From Candidatus Planktophila lacus (lineage in GTDB: Bacteria > Actinomycetota > Actinomycetes > Nanopelagicales > Nanopelagicaceae), in assembly GCF_002288385.1 (NCBI RefSeq), contig NZ_CP016783.1:1346108-1410107 (forward strand): DNA of 64,000 bases, given 5' to 3'. The notes under the pieces are model-generated. The model did not search any database. It saw only the letters and a program-made list of their open reading frames with translations, and was not told the origin of the DNA. Below, piece after piece: positions 8,581-16,702 of the stretch; the stretch's first letter is position 1; each line of letters starts with the position of its first letter. Position numbers and translations under genes: made by a program.

Positions 8581-9458
8581 TTAGCTGCGATCGCTGCGCC
8601 AATTACGGCAGCGTTACTTCCGGCGACTGAGTTAATAACTTCGGGCGCTTTTCTACGCTTGGTCACGTTCTTTTCATAACTAGATAGAACTAAACCACGG
8701 TACAGATCACTGCCTAGCCATAGCCCACCACCAATAACGATCTTTGCTGGATCTAGAAAATCAACCATTGCTGCCAATGATTTACCTAGAACAGCCGCTG
8801 CTGAGCCAATAATCTCTTTTGCAATTGGATCTTTCTCGTATTGGGCAAAGACAACTTCAGTGCTCGTTACATCTGCGTTGGTCGCCTTTTGATAACGCCT
8901 GGCAATTCCTAGTCCAGATGAGAATTGTTCAAGGATCGGGCTCTCTTGTGAATTATCAATCTGGGTTATTCCAAAACCGATTGCTTCACCCGTTGCACCA
9001 GCCCAAGGTTTTCCAGCAACAACCAGCGCATGCGAGATCCCTGAACTAACAGTTACAAATAAGAAATCTCTAACATCTGCTGCGCGTGCTTCAGCCAGAG
9101 CCATTGCGCGCACATCAGACTCGATTGTCCAGGCAAATCCAGTTAGTGCAGCAAAATCTTCTTTCGGCTGCGCAGACCAAGCGATCTGATCTTTGCTATT
9201 TAACAGCTGATCTGGGGTTACATATTCAGCAAAGCATGCGCCGCCTTTTGTAACTTCCAGATTCTTCTCATTAGCGATCTGGAGTAGCGCTTTTATTAAA
9301 GCCTTCGTGATCGCCAATTCTGGATCGGCATCACCGTACAAAGCTGTTCTTGCAGGGACAATCTCGTTATGCAGGATTTCAAATGATTCACCGACGAGTG
9401 CGCCTGAAATTTTGGAGGCCCCAACATCTATTGCAAGGGCGGCCCTAGTTGAATTCAT
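8577..9458 (-). CDS. ROK-family sugar kinase-like protein without the zinc motif
   Basis: A 293-residue actin-like ATPase-fold protein. The phosphate-1 loop DVGASKISGAL is at residues 11-21, a catalytic Asp is plausible in 'ESDVRA', and a late 'GGGLW' matches the adenosine region. The CxCGxxGCxE zinc site of typical ROK kinases and repressors is absent: the stretch after 'GATGEAIGFG' has no Cys. There is no N-terminal helix-turn-helix, so it is not a NagC/XylR-type repressor. It may phosphorylate a sugar or polyol, or be a divergent BadF/BcrA-like or N-acetylglucosamine-kinase-like protein. It reads divergently from the dehydrogenase gene next to it. Confidence 0.6.
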   Translation of the reverse strand: MNSTRAALAIDVGASKISGALVGESFEILHNEIVPARTALYGDADPELAITKALIKALLQIANEKNLEVTKGGACFAEYVTPDQLLNSKDQIAWSAQPKEDFAALTGFAWTIESDVRAMALAEARAADVRDFLFVTVSSGISHALVVAGKPWAGATGEAIGFGITQIDNSQESPILEQFSSGLGIARRYQKATNADVTSTEVVFAQYEKDPIAKEIIGSAAAVLGKSLAAMVDFLDPAKIVIGGGLWLGSDLYRGLVLSSYEKNVTKRRKAPEVINSVAGSNAAVIGAAIAAN

Positions 9459-9501
9459 AATTCATAAGAATAGTCCCTATCCGTTAGAAAGGCTTTTGAG
9501 T

Positions 9502-9525
9502 AGACTAAATAACATTAAATAGTCT
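9502..9525. promoter_or_regulatory. Inverted repeat in the divergent promoter region
   Basis: AGACTA at 9502-9507 and TAGTCT at 9520-9525 form 6-bp arms separated by 12 bp in the 88-bp gap between the ROK-like gene and the Gfo/Idh gene. The size and position suit a transcription-factor operator controlling one or both genes. This is inference from symmetry only. Confidence 0.35.
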
Positions 9526-9546
9526 TTTTAAACTAGGGAGTCTTTC

Positions 9547-10533
9547 GTGTCTGATATTCGTGTTGGAATCATCGGTGTTGGAATCATGGGCGCAGGACAT
9601 GCGCGTTACTTAACTGAGCATGTAGACGGTGCTGTAGTTACCGCTCTCTTTGATCTAGATGGCCCACGTATGGATGCACTTGCTAAAGAGTTAAGTGCCA
9701 AGTCCGGTGCGACGATCAACCAACATGGATCCGTTGAGGCCTTGGTAAGTGATTCCAATGTGGATGCTGTAATCATCTGCTCACCTGATGGGTTGCATCC
9801 AGAGCATTTAACTCTCTCAATTAACGCTGGCAAGCACACGCTCTGCGAAAAGCCACTTGCTCCAAAGTCAGCAGATGCCAAGAAGGTTGCCGATCTTGCA
9901 AATGCTTCAGGTTTAAATATTACCCTTGGATTTATGCGTCGTTTTGATCCTTCATATATTGAGTTGAAGAAGGAGATTCAATCTGGCAAGTACGGCAAAG
10001 TTCTACATCTTCGCTGCATCTCTCGTAACGTTAGCTCGCTAACGGCAACGACTCCAATGTTGTTAACAAATGTTGCCGTTCACGAAGTCGATATCGCTCG
10101 CTGGTTACTTGGTGAAGAGTTTGTTTCTATGACTACAGTTGCAATGAAGCGCAGCAAATATGCCAATGACCAACTGCAAGATCCACTAACTGTTTTAGCG
10201 CACACCGAATCTGGCGTGTTGATGACAGTTGATATCGCCGCCAATAGCACTTACGGCTATGAAGTCCGCATGGAAGCGCTTATGGAGAATGGCTCACTTG
10301 AGATCGATAACTTAGGTGGAGTTTCAATCTCATACGATTTCAACTTACCGCCACGCACTCATGGCAAGTTGTACGAAAACTGGATGGGTCGCTTTGAGCA
10401 GGCATATATCAACGAACTAACCGCTTGGGTTGGATCAATTAAGACCGGCGTGCGTCATCCAGATCTAGCGACAGCTAATGATGGTCTTGCATCATCAATT
10501 GCTTGCGAAATGGGAGTTGCTTCGCTTAAGTAA
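9547..10533 (+). CDS. Gfo/Idh/MocA-family dehydrogenase (inositol 2-dehydrogenase-like)
   Basis: A 328-residue NAD(P)-dependent dehydrogenase with an N-terminal Rossmann loop (GVGIMGAGH, residues 10-18), the cofactor/substrate motif CEKPLAP (about 98-104), and 'VHEVDIARWLLGEE', the usual His-x3-Asp active-site helix of inositol dehydrogenases. It oxidises or reduces a sugar, polyol or cyclitol. The start is GTG at 9547 with GGGAG about 8 bp upstream. Its presence beside an IolE-like enzyme recalls inositol pathways, but IolB, IolC, IolD and IolJ genes are not in the window. Confidence 0.8.
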   Translation: MSDIRVGIIGVGIMGAGHARYLTEHVDGAVVTALFDLDGPRMDALAKELSAKSGATINQHGSVEALVSDSNVDAVIICSPDGLHPEHLTLSINAGKHTLCEKPLAPKSADAKKVADLANASGLNITLGFMRRFDPSYIELKKEIQSGKYGKVLHLRCISRNVSSLTATTPMLLTNVAVHEVDIARWLLGEEFVSMTTVAMKRSKYANDQLQDPLTVLAHTESGVLMTVDIAANSTYGYEVRMEALMENGSLEIDNLGGVSISYDFNLPPRTHGKLYENWMGRFEQAYINELTAWVGSIKTGVRHPDLATANDGLASSIACEMGVASLK

Positions 10534-10544
10534 TTTAGCGAGCG

Positions 10545-11279
10545 TTATGACTGCTGCTGCATAGACCAGAGCGTCCAAATATGTGTTCGCACCGTTAGCG
10601 GTTGACGCATGATTTGTACGATCTGGAAAGCAACATCATCTGGGCGCAAGTAACTAGCAAGTTTTGGTTCACCCGCTGTACGTCCAGCTTCAATCGCAAA
10701 TTGAGTATCTGTTCCGGCAGGACATACCAACGCTACGCGCACACCTTTTTCGCGAAGTTCGCGATCGAGTCCGCCTGCAAAACCAACCTGTGCATGCTTA
10801 GTACCAGCATAAATTGATTCATCTCCGCCGCCACGGAAGCCTGCAACTGATGAAACCATGATGATATCGCCAGCTTTTTTAGCAAGCATCGTTGGCAGAG
10901 CCGCGCGAACAATGTGCACGCTTCCTTCGTAGTTTGTGCGCATCATGCGATTTACTTCATCATCGCTGTAATCAAGGACTGATCCATACATTCCAATGCC
11001 AGCGTTAGGAACAAGGCAATCAATAGTTCCGAATGCATCTAACGCCTTCTTTGCAACAGCGCGAGCAACATCTGGAATCGACGAATCTCCCGCTAAATAT
11101 GCAGCGTTATCGGCGCCAAGTGAGGCAACCATCTCTTGAAGCTTTGCTTCGTTGCGCGCATTTAGAACTACTTTGCAACCTAACTCAACGAGTTGCTTTG
11201 CGGCTGCAGCACCGATTCCGGTTGTTGCGCCAGTGATTACTACTACTGAACCTTTGATATCTCTTAGTTGATAAGTCAT
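10545..11279 (-). CDS. Short-chain dehydrogenase/reductase
   Basis: A 244-residue classical SDR: cofactor motif TGATTGIG (about residues 16-23), 'NAG' near 92, catalytic Ser in MVSSVAG, and Tyr-x3-Lys as YAGTK. It is cytoplasmic and probably reduces or oxidises a carbonyl/alcohol with NAD(P)H; substrate unknown. It ends 11 bp after the convergent Gfo/Idh gene and lies downstream of the ABM-domain gene on the same strand (32-bp gap), so the two may be co-transcribed. Confidence 0.85.
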   Translation of the reverse strand: MTYQLRDIKGSVVVITGATTGIGAAAAKQLVELGCKVVLNARNEAKLQEMVASLGADNAAYLAGDSSIPDVARAVAKKALDAFGTIDCLVPNAGIGMYGSVLDYSDDEVNRMMRTNYEGSVHIVRAALPTMLAKKAGDIIMVSSVAGFRGGGDESIYAGTKHAQVGFAGGLDRELREKGVRVALVCPAGTDTQFAIEAGRTAGEPKLASYLRPDDVAFQIVQIMRQPLTVRTHIWTLWSMQQQS

Positions 11280-11311
11280 GCAGGAATACTAAGACAGGTC
11301 ACAGCTAATTT

Positions 11312-11599
11312 CTAGAGGGCATCCATAAGGGTAATAGTCTCGCCGAAGACATAGTTCGGGCCAATCGCCTGCCATGCCTTGCTGTTTTCGTTGACCATGT
11401 GGGCATCCCAAGATGGGCGATCGCTCCAGATCTCCCAGACATTTACAACATCTGGCTTTTGAGTATCGCGGTAGATATCAATAAATTCGCAACCAGCCTC
11501 AGTTCGGATAACCGCGATATGGCTCTTGAGTTTTGAAACAAACTCATCAAATTGGCCCGGTTTAACATTTACTTCAACGAATAGAAAGACTTTGCTCAT
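11312..11599 (-). CDS. ABM-domain protein (putative quinol monooxygenase / YgiN-like)
   Basis: A 95-residue single-domain ferredoxin-like alpha/beta-barrel protein. 'VKPGQFDEF' near the start, 'GCEFIDIYRD' in the middle and 'VWEIWSD..SWDAHM' afterwards are the usual antibiotic-biosynthesis-monooxygenase pattern. Such proteins form dimers; some are quinol oxygenases, others act on sugar lactones or have no known activity. It is probably the first gene of a two-gene unit with the SDR. Confidence 0.75.
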   Translation of the reverse strand: MSKVFLFVEVNVKPGQFDEFVSKLKSHIAVIRTEAGCEFIDIYRDTQKPDVVNVWEIWSDRPSWDAHMVNENSKAWQAIGPNYVFGETITLMDAL

Positions 11600-11629
11600 A
11601 GCCGAACGTTATCCCTTTTCAGGATGAAT

Positions 11630-11669
11630 AAAAAGAAAAGCCTTCCGGTGTGAAAGGCACCGAAAGGCT
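11630..11669 (-). terminator. Rho-independent terminator after tRNA-Arg
   Basis: Arms at 11640-11650 and 11658-11668 form an 11-bp stem with a mismatch in the middle. Read on the minus strand it is followed by a T-rich tract (11630-11639). It lies just downstream of the tRNA-Arg gene and ahead of the ABM gene. Confidence 0.75.
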
Positions 11670-11676
11670 CATCTCG

Positions 11677-11749
11677 TGCGCGCGAAGGGATTCGAACCCC
11701 TAACCTTCTGATCCGTAGTCAGATGCTCTATCCGTTGAGCTACGCACGC
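11677..11749 (-). tRNA. tRNA-Arg (anticodon ACG)
   Basis: The minus strand folds as a 73-nt cloverleaf: acceptor 5' GCGTGCG pairs with 3' CGCGCGC (one G-U), the T arm contains GGTTCGAATCC, and the anticodon loop CTACGGA gives ACG. Discriminator base A; CCA is not encoded. ACG (read as ICG) decodes CGU/CGC/CGA Arg codons. A terminator follows. Confidence 0.95.
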
Positions 11750-11823
11750 TTAATTGGTAGTGAAGTTGAATAATACCCGCTTTTGATACATCACCCAAAT
11801 GGGCTAAAACCCTTATAGACAAG

Positions 11824-11859
11824 CGTAAAGGGCGCCCGATTACTCGAGCGCCCTTTACG
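11824..11859. terminator. Bidirectional hairpin terminator downstream of the 5'-nucleotidase
   Basis: Arms 11824-11835 and 11848-11859 form a perfect 12-bp GC-rich stem with a 12-nt loop, 14 bp after the nucleotidase stop on the minus strand. There is no long T-tract, as is common in actinobacteria. Confidence 0.7.
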
Positions 11860-11873
11860 TTATTGCTTACTTA

Positions 11874-13889
11874 TTAGCCAACTTTCTTTACTCGCCCATC
11901 AAGTACAGGAAGTTGTGTGACCTTTCCGGCGGCCATATCTGCCTTCAGTGCATCTACAAATACATCAAGTAGCGCTCCGTAGACCTTCGCCTTTGCAGGT
12001 GAGAACACTTCCAGATATCCATCTCCACCGTAAATGATGAAGTCAAGAGTTGTAAGTGTGTATTCCTTGCTGTCTTTAGCAATTGCAGTTCCATCAAGCT
12101 TTGTTACTTCAACGATTCGGCTACCTACTGGCTTTGAAGAATCGAATGAGAACTTGATACCTGAAACTTGTGGGAAGCGACCATCGGCTGGATAGTTTCC
12201 GCCAACGCCATTCTCCAGCGCCTTCCAAAGATTTGTGCCTGTAACAACAGTTGTTGCTACCTGGTTACCGAATGGGTAAACAGTTAACGCATCACCAAGA
12301 GTTACATCCAGTGGACCAGAGCCTGTGCGAACAAGTGCTGTGTTAGCTGGGATGTAGGTCTTGGCTGGGAATGTATCGCGGATACCGCCACCATTTGTGA
12401 TTGCGATATCTGTCTTGTACTTAGCGCGTAGCAAGTCAGCGATGTAATTACCCATTGGGTTCTCACCTGAACGTTCAACCGCTGGAGTACCTCCGCGTGG
12501 GAATACTGCGGATACTTGACCGATCTTTACATCAAGCTTTCCTGTTAGTTGATCTTTGTACTTCTTAACTAGCGCAGCACCTGCTGTGTCCTGAGTTGTT
12601 ACAGTACTTACAACTCCAGTGTTTATCGTTGGCGCCGCAGCCTTTAGTACGTGCTGCAATGAAGATCCAACAACTTTGCCAGCCTTTAAGCAGATCTGTG
12701 ATCGTGTGTACTCAACGCCTGCGTTACGCGTTTGGCCAAGTAGTACCGGTGTAGCATTACGAGCTGTCGAAGGAATCAAGGTTGAGAAAGTTTGGTGGCT
12801 GTGGCCACCGTAAATAGCATCTGCACCCTTAATCTCTGCAGCAAGGTTGTTGTAAAGACCCTTCGCTACGCCATCTGAGTTCTCAGTCCAACCCTGGTGG
12901 ATCAAAACTGCCACTACTTCTGCACCTGCGGCGCGGGCTTCGGCTACAGCCTTATTGATTCCAGCCACGCCTGGTTCGATTTGAATCGTCTTCTTAGCGC
13001 CTGCTGAATCCTTGTAATCCAGGTTACCTGGGAAAACTTGTTCAATTGTTTCAGGTGTATTTGCTCCGACTACGCCAATCTTTACGCCACCGCGTTCAAT
13101 GATTGTGTATGCCTTTGCTTCTTTGGTACCTGACTTAAGAACCTTTAGTGACTCATCACCATAGTTTGCAGTGACCCACTGGAAAGTTGATGCGCCAATT
13201 ACTTTCTGAACGTGCTCAAGGTTGCGGTCGTGTTCGTGATTACCAAACGCTGAAACATCGAGCTTGATTAGGTTTAGAGATTCGATGGTCGACATCTCTT
13301 CAAACTCAGTTGAAATAGGTGGCGCTGCACCGATGTTGTCACCTGAAGACAGCGCAACAGTTGCTGCAGATGCCTTGCGGTCTGCATCCCAGTTGCTAGC
13401 GAGCAGCGCTGTACCAAATGAGTTACCAACTTCGATTGCACCGTGTAAATCACTTAGCTGAAGTAATTGCACATTCTTATTGCTAGATGATGCAACCTTC
13501 GCCAATTGAGCAGCGGTGTAGCTAGTTGTTGATGCAGTTGGTTTAGAGAAACCGTAAGCATTTACTGCCTGAACAACTGGAGTACCTGCAGGTTGACCAA
13601 CAACGACCGGCATCAAGACGATATTGCCGCGCTTCTTTGCTGGAACAAAGACTGGACATGATCCGGCGCCAGCCGAAACAACATATCCAGTAACTGCTGG
13701 AGTTACATCGTCAGCGGGCGTCCAACGAACGACTATGCCTGTTGAGCCGAATTTAGAAGTGACAGATGTCGGTGCATTTGGCAGCGAGTATGTTGCCGCT
13801 TGTGCTGTGGGTACTAGTAATGAAACCAATAGGGATGTGGCTAGAGCTATAGAGCCCAAGCCGAGAATTTTGCTAAATTTAATATTCAT
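11874..13889 (-). CDS. Secreted 5'-nucleotidase / metallophosphoesterase (UshA/YhcR-like)
   Basis: A 671-residue exported protein. A signal peptide of about 32 residues ends in AQA. Residues about 35-135 look like a fibronectin-III-type beta domain, followed by a calcineurin-like metallophosphoesterase domain with SDLHG, SGDNIG, GNHEHD and GGHSHQ metal-binding motifs, then a 5'-nucleotidase C-terminal domain with NPMGNYIAD and NGGGIRD. It probably releases phosphate and nucleosides from extracellular nucleotides, a useful scavenging function in phosphate-poor water. The ATG at 13889 was preferred to a TTG 6 bp upstream. No Shine-Dalgarno is visible, so the mRNA may be leaderless. Confidence 0.9.
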   Translation of the reverse strand: MNIKFSKILGLGSIALATSLLVSLLVPTAQAATYSLPNAPTSVTSKFGSTGIVVRWTPADDVTPAVTGYVVSAGAGSCPVFVPAKKRGNIVLMPVVVGQPAGTPVVQAVNAYGFSKPTASTTSYTAAQLAKVASSSNKNVQLLQLSDLHGAIEVGNSFGTALLASNWDADRKASAATVALSSGDNIGAAPPISTEFEEMSTIESLNLIKLDVSAFGNHEHDRNLEHVQKVIGASTFQWVTANYGDESLKVLKSGTKEAKAYTIIERGGVKIGVVGANTPETIEQVFPGNLDYKDSAGAKKTIQIEPGVAGINKAVAEARAAGAEVVAVLIHQGWTENSDGVAKGLYNNLAAEIKGADAIYGGHSHQTFSTLIPSTARNATPVLLGQTRNAGVEYTRSQICLKAGKVVGSSLQHVLKAAAPTINTGVVSTVTTQDTAGAALVKKYKDQLTGKLDVKIGQVSAVFPRGGTPAVERSGENPMGNYIADLLRAKYKTDIAITNGGGIRDTFPAKTYIPANTALVRTGSGPLDVTLGDALTVYPFGNQVATTVVTGTNLWKALENGVGGNYPADGRFPQVSGIKFSFDSSKPVGSRIVEVTKLDGTAIAKDSKEYTLTTLDFIIYGGDGYLEVFSPAKAKVYGALLDVFVDALKADMAAGKVTQLPVLDGRVKKVG

Positions 13890-13956
13890 GGGCAAATTTA
13901 AGTACCAGTTACGGTTTTTTATGCAATGGAATGGTTACAAAATAGTGGCTATTAGG

Positions 13957-15231
13957 TTAACTTTTTGCGATTCGAATTAACTCATCCCTATTAACGACCT
14001 TCAGGCGGGGTTTGCCCAACGGCTCTCCCGCCGCTACTTCAGCGGCATTAATTGCCTCCCAATGGGACTGCGAAATGACTTTGGTCGCGGGCAAAATATC
14101 TGCGATATCGCCACCGTTTTTTGCACCCTTTAAATCTTCAACTAATAACTTCATGACATCTGCAGCATCTGATTTATTTGTGCCAATTACACCTGATGGT
14201 CCGCGCTTTGCCCACCCAACTACGTACATGCCTTCATTTACGCGGCCCTCGTTATTTACAACTTTCCCGCGCTCGTAAGGAATGCCAGGGATGCTCGCTG
14301 CTTCATAGCCAATTGCAGTGATAACTAACCCGCAGTTAATACTAAATCTCTCATCACTGCCGGTTTTTTGGAAAATAACTTCTTCCACTTTTCCATTTCC
14401 TTTAAATTCAACAGGTGTAGCAAGGAATTGAAACTTCATTGTGCGGTCGTGGTTTGTCGCCTCTTTTTCAGAGATCAACAACATCGCATCAAGATTGCTC
14501 TTGGTGTCTTTCTCGATCTCATCCCCTGCTCGAGAAATCGCGGCTTCGATATCCGAATTAGCCATCAAAACGTTGGTGTGCTCTAACTTCGGAAGTTCGC
14601 GAAGTTCAGGAGATGTAAAGGCAGCATGTTCTGGTCCGCGGCGAGCGCTAATCACAACTTCGCGGATCGAGGATTCTTTAAGCACTGCAATCGCGTGATC
14701 TGCAGTATCCGTTGGGTCTAGCTCACTTGGTTCAAGCGCCAACATACGCGCCACATCCATGGCCACGTTTCCGGCACCGATCACAACTGCAGTGGTGCAA
14801 TTTAAATTAATTTTGAAATCTGCAAAGTCTGGGTGTGCGTTATACCAAGGTACAAAGTGAGCCGCAGATATCGATCCTGGTAGATCTTCTCCAGGAATGC
14901 CAAGCTTTTTGCCCACTGCTGAACCTGTTGCAATAACAACTGCGTCATACATTTCGTTTAACTGCTCGATCGAAACATCGGTGCCAAGTTCAACGTTGCC
15001 AAATAAGCGGAAGTTTCCAGCGGTAGCGATCTTTTCAAAGACTTTCGCCACCGTTTTGATCTTTGGATGATCGGGTGCCACACCACTGCGAACCAATCCC
15101 CATGGGGTTGGTAGGCGTTCAATCATGTCGATGGAAAATTGCAGATCATCGGTCTGCAGATTCTGAAGTGCTTGCGCCGCAAAGTAGCCGGCCGGACCTG
15201 CACCGACGATCGCTACTTTGTAATTTTGCAT
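13957..15231 (-). CDS. fprA: Ferredoxin/adrenodoxin-type NADP+ reductase (FprA-like)
   Basis: A 424-residue flavoprotein with an N-terminal FAD loop (GAGPAGYFAA, residues 10-19), an NADP-binding Rossmann loop (GAGNVAMDVAR, about 150) and the late 'GWAKRGPSGVIGTN' segment typical of adrenodoxin-reductase-like FprA. It transfers electrons between NADPH and ferredoxins. It is slightly shorter than mycobacterial FprA (about 456 residues). The 5'-nucleotidase gene lies downstream on the same strand, 67 bp away. Confidence 0.85.
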   Translation of the reverse strand: MQNYKVAIVGAGPAGYFAAQALQNLQTDDLQFSIDMIERLPTPWGLVRSGVAPDHPKIKTVAKVFEKIATAGNFRLFGNVELGTDVSIEQLNEMYDAVVIATGSAVGKKLGIPGEDLPGSISAAHFVPWYNAHPDFADFKINLNCTTAVVIGAGNVAMDVARMLALEPSELDPTDTADHAIAVLKESSIREVVISARRGPEHAAFTSPELRELPKLEHTNVLMANSDIEAAISRAGDEIEKDTKSNLDAMLLISEKEATNHDRTMKFQFLATPVEFKGNGKVEEVIFQKTGSDERFSINCGLVITAIGYEAASIPGIPYERGKVVNNEGRVNEGMYVVGWAKRGPSGVIGTNKSDAADVMKLLVEDLKGAKNGGDIADILPATKVISQSHWEAINAAEVAAGEPLGKPRLKVVNRDELIRIAKS

Positions 15232-15263
15232 GTGCCTATTCTATTCATGGCTACTGGCATCTC

Positions 15264-15290
15264 TGTACATTTTTAAGGTTTTTATGTACA
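15264..15290. promoter_or_regulatory. Paired TGTACA operator of the toxin-antitoxin unit
   Basis: Two palindromic TGTACA hexamers lie at 15264-15269 and 15285-15290, 21 bp centre to centre (two helical turns), just upstream of the antitoxin ORF. TGTACA is the core bound by YefM in the E. coli yefM-yoeB operator, where the spacing is shorter. AAGG at 15275-15278 could also serve as ribosome-binding site for an ATG at 15284 that overlaps the second hexamer. Confidence 0.65.
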
Positions 15291-15298
15291 CTTTATTT

Positions 15299-15547
15299 AT
15301 GAAGTCATTTCCCTTAACCGATGCTCGTCGTGAGTTGCCCACGCTCGTGGATAAATCAGCGAAAGAGCCAATTCTTATCACTCGCCATGGTGAGGAAGCT
15401 GCAGTGCTGCTCTCTCCCTCACTTTACGAAAAAATGCTTGACGCCATGGAAGAACTTGAAGATATCGCCGCCTATGATGCCGCTAAAGCCAGACGTGAAG
15501 ATTCAACGCTTTGGCAAGATGCACGTAAGGAACTTGGCTTGGTTTGA
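15299..15547 (+). CDS. Antitoxin of the Phd/YefM family
   Basis: An 82-residue protein with the Phd/YefM N-terminal DNA-binding fold: 'FPLTDARRELPTLVDK', then 'PILITRHGEEAAVLLSP', and a C-terminal helical tail that would wrap the toxin. It should neutralise the RelE-like toxin encoded next and repress the operon through the TGTACA sites upstream. The ATG at 15299 fits the family N-terminus; an alternative ATG at 15284, with a better ribosome-binding site, would add five residues. It overlaps the toxin gene by 4 bp. Confidence 0.85.
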   Translation: MKSFPLTDARRELPTLVDKSAKEPILITRHGEEAAVLLSPSLYEKMLDAMEELEDIAAYDAAKARREDSTLWQDARKELGLV

Positions 15548-15804
15548 GCGAGTTCACCTTAAGAATCGAAAAAACCCCACGCAAGTTTCTGAAAACGTTA
15601 AATCTCAGCGATAAACGACGGATCGACATCGCCCTTTCTTTGCTTTCGGAGAACCCAATCCCTCCTAAGGCTAAGAAGCTTTCAGGGAGAAATGGCTACA
15701 GAATAAGGGTCGGAGACTTTCGAATAATCTATGAAATCCAGAAAAGCATCCTTGTAGTTCTTGTAATCGATATTGGCCACCGGCGCGAAATTTATAGAAA
15801 GTGA
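15544..15804 (+). CDS. RelE/ParE-superfamily toxin (mRNA interferase-like)
   Basis: An 86-residue basic protein. The 'GYRIRVGDFRIIYEI' core and 'VIDIGHRREIYR' ending are hallmarks of RelE-type toxins, which cleave mRNA on the ribosome; the Arg residues and the C-terminal Tyr are in the usual catalytic region. The start is TTG at 15544, inside the antitoxin stop (TTGA), so synthesis is coupled to the antitoxin. ParE-type gyrase inhibition is less likely given the GHRxEIYR ending. Confidence 0.85.
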   Translation: MSEFTLRIEKTPRKFLKTLNLSDKRRIDIALSLLSENPIPPKAKKLSGRNGYRIRVGDFRIIYEIQKSILVVLVIDIGHRREIYRK

Positions 15805-15864
15805 AAGATTCCAGAAAGTGAATTTATATCGTTTACACATTAGCGCTAATTAGCAAGGCGCCCC

Positions 15865-16542
15865 CTATAGAGATAAAGCAAGGCTTCTTAAATTAATGTT
15901 GGTTCCTTGAAAACTTACCGAAAGTCCTTTTGGCCCGATGGATACAGATTTAACTTTTAAGCCCGCTGGAACCCTTAAGTCCTTTACAGTTCGACTCTTG
16001 ATTTGCTCCTGAATGTCTGCGGGAAGCGATGAGGCTGGAATTGGACTGCCCATTATCGAAACACTTTTTATCTGTAAGTAAATCTGATTGTTTGAATACT
16101 GCGGAACTATTAATGCTTTACCAAGCCCACCTGCTCCAACTGATATTTGCAAAGCATTATCAACTATTTCCGCATCGTTGAAACCAGATTCAGCTAGTAG
16201 CTGTGAAATAGCGACTGTTGTTTTGATTTCCAAAGATCCGATCCGCGTGGATGAAGATTTACTAATTTCTTTCGCAGAAATTTCTATTGAGGATTTTCTG
16301 CCACTGCTCTTCAACGTGTAGTCAGCAATATCGATTTTTACCTCTTTGATTAAATCTGAGTTTAAGATACTCGGCAAATCTGTTAGAGGCACAGAGGCGC
16401 TTATTCCTGAGGCGCTTGGAAGCTGTTGTTGTACACGGGATTCAATCTTTGATGAGACAGCACTTTCGGCGGCTAAAGCTGCGGTGCCTAATAGAACTAA
16501 GACAGTTGTTGCAACGATTACGGCAGATTTTTTACGCTTCAT
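15865..16542 (-). CDS. LmeA-like / DUF2993 exported protein
   Basis: A 225-residue protein with an N-terminal signal anchor (residues 5-27) and a beta-rich body; 'SRVQQQLP', 'VSVGAGGLGKAL'-like repeats and the 'GLKVKSVSIGPKGLSVSFQG' ending match the DUF2993 pattern, whose mycobacterial member LmeA takes part in lipomannan maturation. It probably acts at the outer face of the membrane on lipids or lipoglycans. The ATG at 16542 was chosen because it begins a Lys/Arg-rich signal peptide; the frame extends 6 codons further. It ends 60 bp from the toxin gene, convergently. Confidence 0.65.
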   Translation of the reverse strand: MKRKKSAVIVATTVLVLLGTAALAAESAVSSKIESRVQQQLPSASGISASVPLTDLPSILNSDLIKEVKIDIADYTLKSSGRKSSIEISAKEISKSSSTRIGSLEIKTTVAISQLLAESGFNDAEIVDNALQISVGAGGLGKALIVPQYSNNQIYLQIKSVSIMGSPIPASSLPADIQEQIKSRTVKDLRVPAGLKVKSVSIGPKGLSVSFQGTNINLRSLALSL

Positions 16543-16583
16543 TCGCGGGAGACTACACAAGTTAGATGAAGAATCCCTGAGAG

Positions 16584-16672
16584 CGGAGACGAGGAGATTT
16601 GAACTCCTGAAGGGTTTAACCCCTTACCTCGTTAGCAGTGAGGCGCACTCGACCGGGCTATGCGACGTCTCC
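16584..16672 (-). tRNA. tRNA-Ser (anticodon GCT)
   Basis: An 89-nt class II tRNA on the minus strand: acceptor GGAGACG pairs with CGTCTCC, the anticodon loop CTGCTAA gives GCT, a long variable arm (GGGGTT-type stem) follows, and the T arm contains GTTCAAATC. Discriminator G; CCA not encoded. It decodes AGC/AGU. Confidence 0.95.
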
Positions 16673-16702
16673 AAGTACAGGTGTGAGTTTACAGGTAGAT
16701 GA

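Noticed and set aside
15321..15614. 97-codon frame overlapping the antitoxin gene
   Set aside because: A shadow of the antitoxin and toxin genes in another frame; the overlapping frames carry clear family motifs.
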